DNA of 64,000 nt. It comes from Pegea sp. RAD2-039 (taxonomy: Eukaryota > Chordata > Thaliacea > Salpida > Salpidae). The stretch covers positions 186,001-250,000 of the forward strand of contig JAQGEQ010000260.1 in NCBI GenBank assembly GCA_034620365.1, in the 5' to 3' direction. A model generated the notes under the pieces. The model saw only the letters and a list, made by a program, of their open reading frames with translations. It was not told the DNA's origin and made no database searches. The position numbers were made by a program, and so were the translations under genes. Positions 12,095-23,579 of the stretch are shown here, piece by piece (position 1 is the stretch's first letter; each line of letters begins with the position of its first letter).

Positions 12095-12335
12095 AATGTT
12101 GTAATTAAATAACTTACAACTTTATGTTGAAATCTATCAATAGTTCTGAAATGTCATGATCACTTTAATTTCAAGTTTATTATAATGACTTTCTCATTAT
12201 TCTTTCATGCTCCAATTTGTTTATGTCTATCAAAGTTTGAGGTTATATTACAATTATTTTGTATTTACTTGTAAATGATGGTCTCAGCATAATGAAAATT
12301 TGACGTTAAGCCGAATAACCTGATTAAGTAAATTC
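12095..12335 (-). repeat. Repeat F1 fragment and inverted copy of 24,740-24,850
   Basis: 12,095-12,180 reads as the reverse complement of the GTGATCATGAAATTTCAGAG end of F1. 12,225-12,335 contains GGTCTCAGCATAATGAAAAT and mirrors 24,740-24,850. Confidence 0.65.
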
Positions 12336-14153
12336 AACTAACCTTATACTAGCATACGTTGAGTGTCAATGTTTCAATATTGTAATTGTTGTTTGGTAGG
12401 ACATTTCTATTTTACAGTTTAATTAACAATTAATTTAGGTTTTCTTTCTGTTTTTGCTGACTAGCTCTATAATTGTTTGAAATAAACTATTTTTAAAAAG
12501 TTTAAAACTGAATTCATTTAAAACACATTTTATTAATTACAAATGTTATGTTAGTTTTTGCTATTACAAACAAATGAAGATTTCAAAGAGCTTACAAAAA
12601 CAAAATTAAATTCTTAAATTGAAATTTGATTAGTTACAAAAAGTTTTAAGACAACTTATAGTTATTATATTTTAATTCCTGATAAAAATAAGTTTAATCG
12701 AGCAAAATCGTGATTTTTGTGGTAATTGAATAAGTTGTTAATGTCTTTATTTTTAAAATTCCAGTTGTTGTTAACATGAATATTGAAAACAAAGCCTTAG
12801 TCTTCTGAGTAAAAATATTTTTAAATTAAAATACCAATACCAAGTTCAAGACTAAGACCTATTTTTTCAATAATGCATGTTTTCATTAATTAAGATATAA
12901 TTTGTAGATACCAAATTTCTAAAACTTTATTAAAATAGTAGCCAAAGATATATTCTTTTTTATAATTTAATTATTAAAAAATTTGTTATTTTTATCTGAC
13001 ACCAATTTACATAAATAATTCAATACTTCATTATCCTTAACAAATACAAATCAACAAATTATTAATTGTTATTTAATCTACGAGCTCATGTATATGAAAA
13101 AAGAACAATAAAATAAGTTTAGATTTTAACAAACAAATCCTGTTTGACACAGATTTTGTTTTTTAATAATATAATTTTGCTGAATTTTAGTGTTTGTTGT
13201 TATCTTATCAGTAGCTTTTTCTTATTTTGGGCTAATATTAAAGTTTTTATTAAATAAATAAACTTTTGTATCTAAGGTGTTTATTAATTGCTCAACTGCT
13301 ATAAAAATTGAAGAAATAAGTAAAAGTTCACTACGAAAAAGCTTTAAATATATACTACTTTAATGTAAATAGAGAAAAATGTTATTTTAAAACCCAGTTT
13401 AGAAACAGTAAGTTTTAAAATGTATTCTTAAATTAAAAATACACTTTTGAGTCAACATATCATTTAGAAAAAACTGAAAAATCATTGTAGAAACCGATAA
13501 CAGGGAATAATTTTAATAAATCTATCAATTTCTACAACCTATGATATTTTTTTTTTACTGTACATGAAACTAATCAACTTTTTTATATAAAAGTACTATA
13601 AGACTTTGGAGATATTTACAAACACTTTTATGTTTGATTTTACAGTAGGATTTTATTTTTTTCTAATTTCTATTTAGCAACTGTTTTTTCTCATATTTTG
13701 CTTATTTTTTCAACAATTTGTGGTAAACTAAAAAACAATATTATAATAAGTTTAGATATTAGTTTAAAACTAAATTTTGAAAATTTTTTACAAGTTTTTA
13801 TAAATAAATACCTTTTAGCAATAACTTAAAATTATTTTCAAGTGTTTGTAGAAGTTTTAATGTATTATTTACTATTATTTATTTACATATCAACAACGTT
13901 GTTGTCCTTTATGTTGTTATTGTTAATTTTAAGTCTATGAAGTAATAAAAGAGAAGTGCATAGATGTATTTTGAAAAGTTCTCCCATTATCTATTATTTA
14001 AGATTTAACTAATTTGAATTATTCATGCTTTGGGTAAAGCTAAACAAATCAGTATAAGATACTAATTTTTTTATTTTCCTTATAGTTTCTTTATATACTT
14101 CTGCACATGTTAAAGATGTACAAATCATTTTTACAGACTGATAATCCATAAAA
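12336..14153. other. Single-copy A+T-rich upstream region
   Basis: No repeat seen elsewhere in the window and no open frame of note. The last 160 bases are the upstream region of the gene that follows. A good acceptor-like site, TCATTTTTACAG, ends at 14,135, eighteen bases before the start codon, so the mRNA may begin with a spliced or trans-spliced leader. That is inference. Confidence 0.5.
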
Positions 14154-15236
14154 ATGTCTAGTTTAAAAGCTGATAAGTTTTTCGAGTTTGTAAAACAGTA
14201 CAAGATAAAAGAAAACAAGTTCTACATTTTGCAAGGTAGAATGTTTCAATTTATTTTTACAAATGAAGTTTTCAAAAATAATTTAGAACTTCAACATAAA
14301 TACAATCGTGATAATTTTGATACCGATAAACTTGATTGCATGTCTCATCTTTTTCTGAGAAACAAAATTGCTTTACCTGGATGCATTTATTGGATATCTC
14401 AAGATGATAATTTTGTTAGGGTATTTAAGCTAAAAGATTTCAATGTTAGTAACTTTTCATATGAAATGGTTTTAGTAAAACTATTTTTTCACTTTGGAGT
14501 GGCATATTCCTTAAATAAAGATAAATCAGTGAAAGAACATTTTGTTTGTTTGGAACTTTTGAAACATTGTTTGATAATTGCTGAAGGTTTGGATTCATCT
14601 AAAACTTTGCTGAACTTTAAGACAATTGCTTTTTCATGTTTCTTGTCACAAATTCTAAACGTGTTTATAACAACTTCAAAAACAAACTTTAAACAAACTA
14701 ATAAGAGATTTGCTGAGTTGATAAAATACTTTTCCTTCTCTTCATCCCCGACAAATACGTCATATTTTCAATATGGGTTAAATGAATTGCAAACATATCT
14801 GTCATTTTTAGATGGGTATGCTCACAAAACTATCTGTTTTCATCAGTGCCAAATTTGTTACTGTTCAGCTTATGAGAAAGCAGTAACATTTATTAGAGAA
14901 CTTGTAATGTATTGTGACTTGCTTTTATTTGTCCAATTATCAAAAGCAAATCAAATATATGTTCTTAGACAAACTTTTTGCTCAAAAGAGATTCACAAAT
15001 TATGTAAAACTGAGTTTACCAAGCATGTAATTGAGACTGAGAAATCTTTGATTACTACGCTTTCGTCAGCTTTAGTTTGTTTTGATTGGTTAATACAGTT
15101 GGTTTGTGCTTACAAATTAATTCCAGGCTTTAAATCTAATGAATTGAAGAAGATTGCAAGCAGTTTATATGTAAACAAAACTATCTATAAGAGCTTACAC
15201 TTCAGTCATTATGAGTTCAAACTGGGAGAAACTTGA
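14154..15236 (+). CDS. Unknown protein, 5' exon or whole gene
   Basis: A 360-codon frame starts at ATG 14,154 (MSSLKADKFFEFVKQYKIKE), far longer than chance allows in DNA this rich in A+T and not repeated in the window. I do not recognise the family. The product looks mostly helical, with many Leu, Phe and Lys. It has no clear signal peptide and has one Cys-rich patch (Cys 228, 232, 235, 237 in CFHQCQICYC) that might bind metal. A second 390-codon frame in the same phase follows after only 66 bases, so the two are probably exons of one gene of roughly 730-750 residues. GT at 15,163 or 15,205 joined to AG at 15,311-15,312 would remove the TGA and keep the frame, as would GT 15,215 to AG 15,342-15,343. 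None of these donors is strong, so the junction is unresolved. A separate 360-residue protein is the alternative. Confidence 0.75.
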   Translation: MSSLKADKFFEFVKQYKIKENKFYILQGRMFQFIFTNEVFKNNLELQHKYNRDNFDTDKLDCMSHLFLRNKIALPGCIYWISQDDNFVRVFKLKDFNVSNFSYEMVLVKLFFHFGVAYSLNKDKSVKEHFVCLELLKHCLIIAEGLDSSKTLLNFKTIAFSCFLSQILNVFITTSKTNFKQTNKRFAELIKYFSFSSSPTNTSYFQYGLNELQTYLSFLDGYAHKTICFHQCQICYCSAYEKAVTFIRELVMYCDLLLFVQLSKANQIYVLRQTFCSKEIHKLCKTEFTKHVIETEKSLITTLSSALVCFDWLIQLVCAYKLIPGFKSNELKKIASSLYVNKTIYKSLHFSHYEFKLGET

Positions 15237-15312
15237 AGAAAAAGAAAAACAAGTTTATCTTAGCAATGAATTTATAATTTCTCTTACCAGTGATTTTTTT
15301 TTTTGTTTTCAG

Positions 15313-16484
15313 TATTAAACTCAACGATTTTAAAATGCTTTAGAGATCAAAACACATACCGGTCTATTTCTAAAAGTCTGAGGATTATATTGTTGTTAGT
15401 TACTCTAGCTTTTGCTCTAAAGAAACAACTGAATATTTATTTAGTAAAATTGCTGAATAATAATGCTAGCAACAAGTGGCAAGATTGCTTTTTAAATAGA
15501 AAACATACAAAGGAGTACTCAAGTGGTGAAAAATGTCAACTTTTAGATAAAATGTTTTATAAGATTCTTGATAAAACAAAGAAATATGACAACTTGTTTG
15601 TAAAAGACGTGATGCTTAAAACGTTTTTTGATTGTTTATTGCATCAATTGCTTTTATCACCATCTAAAATTACACTAGAGTTATTTGCTTTTGCAGAATT
15701 TCCGTTTGAATACACAAATTTCCAAATTGAAAAACCAGAATCATCACAAAACTATTTAGACTTTATTTTATACTTTGATAAAGAAAAACATCGTGTAATT
15801 GGTCTTATCAGTTCTATCTTACAGGATGATTTCTTAAGATTGCCTGTAGATTTTATTACTACAGAATCAAAAAAGATAAATGATTTGAAAAAGGATATAA
15901 TCCTGAAATTTCACCAGCATTCACGAATTCAGAAGGAAGAAGTTGAGCCAATTTTTAAATCAATATTTTTACTAAAACGAAAAGTTTGGTTGTTTACTTT
16001 GCTAGCTCCTAAGTTTATCGATTATAAAAAAGAACATAAGAGAGCTGTAATACAAAAGTTAAAATTTTTTCTTACCGGAACGTGTTTCCATTGTTGTATT
16101 GGATGGAATAATTTAAGTATGATAAATTTTGAAAGATGGCTGATAATGATAAGAAGTTTGATGATAAATAATTCAAATTCTGCTAAATTAATAGTAGAAA
16201 TATTACAAAACTTCTTCATTTTTTTGAAGAGTTTGCCTAGCTTGTTGGATGATAGAATTACTCCATCTAATGAAAAATGTTTTTTTAAACTAATTACCTG
16301 CATTCAAGTAACTGTTGCAAAAGTATGCAGAAATTTTAATCAAAGCTATGCTCTCAATTTACAAACCAATTTGTTGAATGAATACTTACTAATCTTAGAA
16401 AATATCTCTAAAATAAATAGAAAAAAAATTACCTTTAAAAAAATTTTAAGTAAACTTAACGATCTACCTACAACGCCATTTTGA
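15313..16484 (+). CDS. Unknown protein, probable 3' exon
   Basis: The frame is open from 15,303 to TGA at 16,482 with no ATG near its beginning. An excellent acceptor (a run of T then GTTTTCAG) ends at 15,312, which is why the exon is placed from 15,313. It continues in phase with the preceding 360-codon frame. The product begins LNSTILKCFRDQNTYRS and is rich in Leu, Ile, Lys and Phe, with a hydrophobic helix near the beginning (SLRIILLLVTLAFALKK) that could be buried or membrane-spanning. No family is recognised; a large helical-repeat scaffold protein is one possibility. The end (KKILSKLNDLPTTPF) is followed by polyadenylation signals near 16.69 kb. Confidence 0.75.
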
Positions 16485-16685
16485 TTTTTCTAAAATTTAC
16501 TTGTGTCTCTTATAATGTTTATCAATATAAAACCGTGTTATCTAATTTTAGTAAAGTGTTTTAGTAGTATGTGCTTACAGCGTAACATAAATATAACATG
16601 TATGGATGTAATACTTCTTTTACAACGTTTAATTGTTTTGTGTTTCAGTTTTAATTATCTGTAAGTGATTTACCATTTGCCACAT

Positions 16686-16713
16686 AATAAAACAAAATGT
16701 ACTGAAAAATAAA
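16686..16713 (+). terminator. Polyadenylation signals
   Basis: AATAAA occurs at 16,686-16,691 and 16,708-16,713, about 200 bases after the stop of the plus-strand gene. In A+T-rich DNA the hexamer is common, so position is the only support. Confidence 0.45.
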
Positions 16714-17560
16714 AGAAAATAATATTGCTTACTTTAAGTAGTTATAAAAATTTGTGGAAATGATCAAGTAAAAGGTTTAACTTATTTTGTAATGAAGATC
16801 AAAAAGATAATAGAAACGATGACAGACACAATGACAGCAGTTAGTTTGGATTTTAGATCATTTCGTAGCTAATTGCGTATTGAGGAACCAATTAAGAGTT
16901 TATCAATCTAATTTTAAATATATCTTATAATATCTAATAAATCTAATTGTATTTTTTCCAAAAAATTTGATTTTGAATTTTCAACTATTTTGAATAAGTA
17001 TAAAATAAATCAACTAGTAGCCGGTGTGCTTGTGCAAATATTTGTTTATTGGTTGACAATTTCTAAGAAAAATTCGTTAAGATGTATAAGAAGTATTTTG
17101 GTTGATGTAAATTATGTAAATACTGATTGCTGTGTTTAGCTCTCTGGTTGCTGTTGACTATCATTTATAAAAAAAGAGGTTAAAAAACTTACATACAATT
17201 AATTTTCAAATACGTTACAATTCTTTTACGTATCATAAAAGCAATACTATCTATTAATATGCCCTTATAATTTTTTATCGTTTCATAACTTTTTAATAAG
17301 CTGTAAATTTTAAAGTTTTTTTTCAAGTTTAACTTTTTTTGTACCTTTAGTTTTAAACTGTTTACTTCATTCTAAATATGTAACGTTGTTGTCTAACTTG
17401 ATACAGTGATCATTGATAAAATAACTTAGAAACAAAAACTAAAATAACATTTAATAGTTTTTATTAATGTTTTTCTTGAATATAACTTTCAACTACGACA
17501 AGAGATTGTTCAAATGTTTTAAACTTTGAATTTTTTCAGTTACAGTTTAAATTATGATGA
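16714..17560. other. Single-copy spacer between convergent frames
   Basis: No open frame or repeat was recognised. AATAAA read on the minus strand at about 17,460 could end the minus-strand transcript. Confidence 0.45.
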
Positions 17561-17621
17561 TGACGTAGACTAATTCGAGTAGTTTTCAAAGTAAACTCAT
17601 ACACTTATGACTAGTTATTAA

Positions 17622-18349
17622 TGACGTCATCGTTGCTTTCATCACTTTAAATGTTATATGAAGATATACTGATGATGTCATTATGAATATATATATATGA
17701 CGTCATTATTATTAACATAATGTCGTAATCAATTTTATCATCACATCGATGATGATGACGTCACTCAATCCTACTCGTTTATCAATTTATCAGTTGTGTG
17801 TTCAAAATTTAATTTTACTTCTTTTCTATCAAAGCTGATGACGTCAAATTTGTTCACAGCATAATTTTTTGTTCTGTTTAATTCTTTCGCCTTCTGTAGC
17901 TTGTCTAAACTTCTTCTTAATGACGTCACTACAAGCAACCATACCACAATATAAAAGGACTTCATCACCATAAATGACTTTCTCAGAAAACAACATTTAT
18001 GTGACATCATACTAAGAACCAAATTTAGTGACGTCATCAACTCTTGAACTGTCGACATCATCATTACTTTCAGACTTGTTGGAATGAATGATACTGATGA
18101 CGTCATGATCAATTTACGAGTTTGACGTTGAATATTGATGATGAAGTCACCAGTGGATTTGTGACGTCATCAAATCACAAACAACTTCGCATTAAAGGAT
18201 TTTGACAAAATATTAAAATGAAGTCATCATCATCATTAAGTGACGTCATCATTATAAGTCATTGTCTCTTCTCAATTTTAGGATCACTTTCATGATCTTC
18301 TTATTTTCTTTTCTCATAGCAACATCCAACAAATTAGTGTTTGACGTCA
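17622..18349. promoter_or_regulatory. Cluster of ten TGACGTCA octamers
   Basis: Perfect TGACGTCA starts at 17,622, 17,698, 17,756, 17,839, 17,921, 18,029, 18,098, 18,162, 18,241 and 18,342. The gaps are 58-108 bp, about 80 on average. Several are extended to GATGACGTCATC. One-base variants lie between them, such as GATGATGTCA near 17,670. At about 25% G+C, fewer than one in a hundred such stretches would hold even one by chance. The octamer is the CREB/ATF site; a role here is inferred. Confidence 0.6.
17771..18112 (-). CDS. Minus-strand frame, possible small secreted protein
   Basis: A 113-codon frame is open on the minus strand. From an internal Met at 17,971 the product reads like a preprotein: MVMKSFYIVVWLLVVTS is a good signal-peptide or membrane helix, followed by a basic, Asn- and Lys-rich tail of about 48 residues ending TTDKLINE. 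The residues before that Met are partly produced by the TGACGTCA repeats (MMST, LMTS), so the short form of 66 residues is the more believable one. It may also be the last exon of a gene that includes the two open segments upstream, although all three lie in different frames. No family is recognised. Confidence 0.35.
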   Translation of the reverse strand: MIMTSSVSFIPTSLKVMMMSTVQELMTSLNLVLSMMSHKCCFLRKSFMVMKSFYIVVWLLVVTSLRRSLDKLQKAKELNRTKNYAVNKFDVISFDRKEVKLNFEHTTDKLINE

Positions 18350-18368
18350 CCACATCAAAATGCACTCT
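18252..18368 (-). pseudogene. Ankyrin-like coding segment, minus strand
   Basis: The frame is open for 38 codons to TAA at 18,254-18,252. Its centre, TNLLDVAMRKENKKIMKVIL, fits the ankyrin repeat pattern (NTxLxxAxxxGNxxIVKxLL). It has no start codon of its own before the ankyrin-like core, and lies in a different frame from the segment that precedes it by a few bases, so it is either an exon or part of a decayed gene. Confidence 0.4.
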
Positions 18369-18372
18369 TCAT

Positions 18373-18537
18373 TTATTTGTACAAGTTGAGGATTGATAAA
18401 GAGTAGATTATGTCTCCAATCGATTGCTCCTTATTCTTTCTACAATTAAAAAAGTGATCATTAGCTGTAAGATATCTTTTGTTATCAGCATCATCATTGC
18501 CACTATTAAAACATCTTTGCTTGATTTTCTTTGTCAT
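18373..18537 (-). CDS. Possible first exon of the minus-strand gene
   Basis: A 54-codon frame starts at ATG 18,537 (MTKKIKQRCFNSGNDDADNK) and ends GDIIYSLSILNLYK before TAA. The composition is protein-like, and single-copy here. The ankyrin-like segment begins four bases after the stop in another frame. The likeliest readings are a gene broken by a frameshift or an intron I cannot place; a chance frame is less likely but possible. Confidence 0.35.
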   Translation of the reverse strand: MTKKIKQRCFNSGNDDADNKRYLTANDHFFNCRKNKEQSIGDIIYSLSILNLYK

Positions 18538-18639
18538 TTTAGTTTAGCTTTATAAGGTCGCATTAGGTTTCCCTGTTTCGTTGATATTTATTGATAAAAA
18601 TTTGATTTATTAAAAACTATAAAAACAAATTTTCTTTTT

Positions 18640-19090
18640 TTACCATCAGCCTTCTATAGAAATTATTTCCTACTTTTCAGTGCATAACACGTTTTAGTAT
18701 TAACATTTTAAATGTATTTTTCAAAACTAAAACAACTACGTATACTTATGAGATTGAAAAGAAAATCTGATTTAAATCTTGAAAAATAATGTTTGTAATC
18801 TAAAAGTCACTGAGCAACAGTATTTCTCGAACAGATCTTAAGATAAAACCTTTATAATTTAAAAAAAATGAAAATACAACAAGTATAGTGACATCTTGTG
18901 GTTGAAAAATAAATAGTAAATTGCAATCATATTTTAAAACATTTTTCAATTTAAAGTTTACCAAAAAAATATTCAAACAAATTTTGGAAAATTTACAAAT
19001 AATCAGTTAAATTCAGTTTTATTCTGACTCAAAACAAAATTACAAGATAGAAACTGTTTGAAAAAATCTTTCTTTAATTTTACCGTTGTT
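18640..19090 (-). repeat. Module E and flanks
   Basis: The stretch carries TGCATAACACGTTTTAGT, GTCACTGAGCAACAGTATTT and GTGACATCTTGTGGTTGAAA. It is the reverse complement of about 51,540-51,960. Confidence 0.75.
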
Positions 19091-19714
19091 TTATTTCTAT
19101 CAAATTCAATCCTACAGAAAAATTGTTTTGTACTTCCTTGTGCATAAGGCATTTTAGTTTTACACTTTCCAAGAATTTCTTCAAACTAAAATTAATAGAG
19201 AATACTTTTCATATAAAGCTAATTTTATGATTTTTAATAAAACTGATATAAATATTAAATAAGAACGTACTGGAATCTTAAATTCACTGAGCAACACTAT
19301 TTTTCTAGTAGAAATAAAAGTACAACAATTATAATCTATAAAAATATGAAAACAAAACTTTTATAGAGACATCTTGTGACTGAAAAAATTAAAATATTTT
19401 AATATTTTTAATTTTTATTAAGATAAAATTTTTTCATGAATTGCTGAATATTTTGAAATGAAAGAAAAACAAAAATTATAAGTATATAATTTAAAAAAAG
19501 TATTTTCTCACTCACTATTGCTAACGTTTATGAAATATATTTATTGACTATCTTACTACCCACTAAATTCAATCAAATCCTATAAAAAACATAAAATACA
19601 AATTCCTAGGTAGTAATCATCGTAGGTGCTTGTAAATCAACTCACTATTCTGTTGATTACAACGACAAATAATATTTTCTACAAAATTTCAATACTAGAA
19701 ATGAGACAAATATT

Positions 19715-19935
19715 TGACGTCAAATTGCAATTCAGTCCATCGAATTTCTTTCATTGATAAATTCAAGCAGCTTTCATCTTAAAATTTTGTTTGTACTTCT
19801 TAGTATTAATTTTGGTATTAATTTATCGACACATGGTCGATATCAAAAATATAAATTTTTTCTATTCAATAATGACTGAAGAATGACTAACGTTCTTCAT
19901 TATTAAAACTTCTTTTAATCTTGTATTTGTCCGGA
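19715..19935 (-). repeat. Three-palindrome module, intact
   Basis: TTTGACGTCAAA (octamer at 19,715), TCGACACATGGTCGA at 19,826 and TTTGTCCGGAG (TCCGGA at 19,930). Centre spacings are about 114 and 100 bp. Confidence 0.9.
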
Positions 19936-20655
19936 GAAAAATATTTTTCAAAAATTAAAATTCATTTCATAAATTTGATTTAATCATAATCATAAGAATA
20001 ATTTTGCTTGTTGCCAATAAAATTAAAAACAAATGTTTCTACTAATTTAATACAATAATAATATATCATTATATAACATGTAGAAAAATATCTTAAGCTA
20101 TTTCATTATATCTAATAAAAGGTGTAACATTCTAATATCGCAAAATAATAAAATCAATTGTTTTGTCAAGAACTTTATATAGAAATGAAAATTTACATAA
20201 AAATTTTTTCACATCATGTTAGTAATAATGCTGACTATTTGAAATACCTTTACAGATAAACTAAGAGATTTTTCAAGAAATTTGCCCATTTTGACGACTG
20301 CGTTATAAGACAAAATCCATGAAAAAAAAACGTTCTTCAGGTTTCTGTACAATGTTATTTGCTGAGCCTGATTCTGTTTAACAAGTAATTGTGTTTGTTT
20401 GAAAAAGTTGATATGAGTTACTTTAAAAAACCTTTTTATAGACAGTTAGAAAAAATTTCATTAAAAATCGTTTTAATTGTTCTACTTTAGAGTTGTTTCT
20501 ATTAATATTAACCATATGAATTGTTTGAAAATTTATATTCTAAAAAGTAAAAAAAAGTAAAATTATAATAGAATTGTTGTCAAAAAAAAGCAACTTTCTT
20601 GCAGTAAAAAATAAAAAGAAAACTTTTAATTGAAAATTAAAATTCTGAATTGATT

Positions 20656-20780
20656 TTTGTCCGGACAAACTCTAGATCAAAAGAAGTTTTTAAATCATTA
20701 TTGTTAGAAATGTTATTGAAATTTGTATTTTTGGAATGCTTTCTTTTAGTAAACATTTTGAAATCGACAACTTGTCGATG
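20656..20780 (+). repeat. Palindrome pair: TTTGTCCGGACAAA and TCGACAACTTGTCGA
   Basis: TTTGTCCGGACAAA is a perfect 14-bp palindrome. The dyad TCGACAACTTGTCGA follows 108 bp later, centre to centre. No TGACGTCA site follows at the usual place. Confidence 0.85.
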
Positions 20781-21299
20781 ATCTAATATTCAATTTTAAG
20801 TTAGTGTGTAATCTCATTGATTAAAATCTTATAGAAAGTCAAACCACATTTACTTCATTATTAAATAGATTAAGAAAGTTTTAATCAAACACTTTCAAAG
20901 AGCAAGTAAACAACTTTTTTGAAAACTGAACATAAATATATAATTCTAATTCAAACCTATTATCCGACATCAGCAAATCAATATCCGCTGAATTGAAAAA
21001 AAATTAAATCTGAAAATGGCAACAATGCTACCAAAATCAACGAGACATTTTCTAACTTGTCTAAATCAATAAATGAATGTCTTTACAAACAAACTTATCA
21101 CCTCATTAACATTGTTAATTAGTGGTTTTTTAATGAAGTGAGTTTTAGTATGGTTTATTAATTAATATTTACTAAATTAATTTGAAGATCATTTATTGGA
21201 GGATCTTTTATTTTTTTAATTACTTTTTAAAAACGATATCATGTTGAATAAATTAAATTAAATTTGTTTTCTAAGAAATTATTTACAAACTCACTGCGA

Positions 21300-22400
21300 A
21301 CTTCAATTAAAATTTTTTAAAAGATAAAAATAAAATTATTATTAAAAGAAACTAAAGAACCATCTTGATGGTGATGGAAAAGTAAAAAGTAAAATTGTAA
21401 AAGAGAATAAAATGATCTTTTCAAATATTCAAAATTATTTTATTAAGATTAGTTTAGATAATTTACACAAAAAGTATTTTTATTGTTTTTGAAACTTTAA
21501 TAGTAAAATGCAAAAAGTATCAGTAAGTAAAAATTAAATTAGTTTGAAATTCAATTATTCAACTATCTTTCATTTTTTTTTGATTTCTTAAAAATAATTT
21601 TTTAATAATTTCTTCAAAACCAGACTAACTATCCACAAGATCTCATTGCGAACTGGAACACGATCTTTGACAAAGATGAATAAGCCAAAAGTTGATGAGT
21701 TCAAAATAGCATCTGGTGTCGATGGAAGGTGACGTCATCAGCATGTGACGTCATCAGTGATTGATTTGTGCGTTTTTTAGTTCGAATGAAGAGTTTTTGA
21801 AAGAAGAAGATAAGGATCAGATGCAGATGTTAATGGTAAGTTGTTAATATTACTGATGTTGATCTTAAAGATCAACGATGATTAATTATCAGTGCTTATA
21901 AGCTTAACCATAAAAAAATATATTTATTCTTTTAAATAATCATTAGAAAACAGATTTAATATTATTCAATAAGATTGTTAACTCACAAAAAGTTCATAAA
22001 TTACTTTTTCCCTTTTTATGTTCAGTGTGAAATCTAGGAAAGTAGAAGAATTTTATCTTCTAATAAAAAAGTATTAGTTTTTTTGTTACAATTTTCATAA
22101 AAGTAAATTTTATTGAATACTGAGATTTATCTAAAGCTCTTAATTTGACTGAGAAATTTTTTGAAGTGAATTTTTTACGGAAAACTATTAAAAGAGAAAA
22201 ACAAAACATGAAAAAATTTGGATAATTTTCTAAAATATTCTTTGTTTTTATGAAATTTGAATATTTATATAATTTTAAGTTTGCTAATAAAAGCTACTAT
22301 TTTTATTCCTTAATATTTTTATTTATTTTGCTTATTTCTACTTTTTTTCGACGATTTTTTCTAATTTTGAACAAAAGTATTGTTGAATATTTTTAAAAAC
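21300..22400 (+). repeat. Family F4, partial copy
   Basis: Contains the paired-CRE block and the tail with GAAAACTATTAAAAGAGAAA and GCTACTATTTTTATT. It is a same-orientation copy of 9,280-10,060. Confidence 0.85.
21625..21770 (+). promoter_or_regulatory. Paired-CRE block, copy 2
   Basis: Perfect TGACGTCA at 21,730 and 21,746, start to start 16 bp, after ATCTTTGACAAAGATGAATA. Both octamers and their spacing are kept in copies 3 and 4. Confidence 0.5.
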
Positions 22401-22651
22401 GTATTTTGGAAATTCGAAGTCACTGATTTAAGTTAAAATTTGATAACCAACACTAAGACGCAACATTTAACGAAAATTATTAAATAATTAAAAAATGAAT
22501 TTTTTCATAGAGAAATCATATGATTATAAATTAAATATTAAAACAAAACTATTTGACAAGACCAGTTGACAACTATTACTATTCAAAAGTCAGAAAAACT
22601 TGATATTATAAAAAATAAAAAGAACAGATTTTTAACGTTTACTGGTGATAG

Positions 22652-22702
22652 TGACGTCATCACTTTTATTGCTGCGGGCATAGCAGATGTTCAGTGACGT
22701 CA
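22652..22702. promoter_or_regulatory. Two TGACGTCA sites in a G+C-richer patch
   Basis: Octamers at 22,652 and 22,695 flank ATTGCTGCGGGCATAGCAGA. No gene is visible beside them. Confidence 0.35.
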
Positions 22703-22719
22703 TCATCGACTTTGAAAAT

Positions 22720-23570
22720 AAAATAGCGAATTAATACAAGCAGCTAGGAAAAGCTAGATTTACTGATTGAAAAGTTGTTGAAAAATTTTTCAACTCCAAA
22801 ATTAAAGGTTATGTTTTTACACTTTTCGCACGGTTAATTCTTGCTGAAAATGTATCAGTTTATAAAAACATGTTTGAATCTAATGTTTGTGGGTTTCAGT
22901 TTCAAAAAATAATTTGTTAAAATTAACTTATTTGTTTAGAAAATAAATTATTCGTATAAATTTTTAGTAATTTAACTATTAAATATTATCATTTAGTGGA
23001 TTTTCTTCATGTTACTTCTTTAAATCCTTTTTTGCTTTTATAGGAATAGTTAACCCACAAACATTATATGTCAAAATGTTTTTTATAAACCCAATAATAA
23101 TCAACCAATTTCAGTCAGCCATGTTTAGGATAACTCTAAATTTGAAAGTTATTCGAACAACTACATTTCACTTGTGAAATGTTATCAGGCTTAGATTGTC
23201 GTAATTGTCGTAAATTTGATTTCATGAATTAATCTGAACAATTACCTTTTAAATTCTTTTGTAAATAATAAAAGTCGATATCTTAATCTACGATTATTTT
23301 AAGAGTTAATTTGGTCAATCTAATTGTTCGACTTCGGCAAAAATATTTAACTTTTCACCTTATCAACAAATGTAGTTCAACATGTATAATGTCAACAACC
23401 GGTTTTCAGACTTTTCAAAATTTACAAATTTTCTTTAAGGCTTAAATAATTATTTAAAATCCAAAACCTTGGTGATAGCTATTTGAAACATTCCTAGATA
23501 AATAAATGACCAAGGAGTTTTTCTGATGTTTGTTTAACCTTCATCATATTTCCTTTTCAATATTCATTAG
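22720..23570. other. Mostly single-copy A+T-rich stretch
   Basis: No open frame, repeat copy or RNA recognised. It contains TTAACCCACAAACATTATA and TGTCAACAACCGGTTTTC. Confidence 0.4.
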
Positions 23571-23579
23571 TAGGAAATA

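Larger units (their letters stand above)
19333..21160 (+). repeat. Inverted pair C, left arm
   Basis: The arm is the reverse complement of 40,405-42,228, each about 1.8 kb. It includes module E, an intact three-palindrome module at 19,715-19,935, TAACAAGTAATTGTGTTTG near 20,382, a second pair of palindromes at 20,660-20,778 and CAATATCCGCTGAATTGAAA. The central part recurs at 59,860-60,430. Confidence 0.9.

Noticed and set aside
14009-14218. Minus-strand 69-codon frame over the start of the plus-strand gene
   Set aside because: It overlaps a far longer and better-supported frame on the other strand.
15211-15312. A separate first exon starting at ATG 15,211 (MSSNWEKLEEKEKQ) spliced to the second frame
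   Set aside because: GT at 15,253 leaves the wrong phase for the acceptor at 15,312, giving an immediate stop.
16022-16303. Minus-strand 93-codon frame
   Set aside because: It is the shadow of the 390-codon plus-strand frame.
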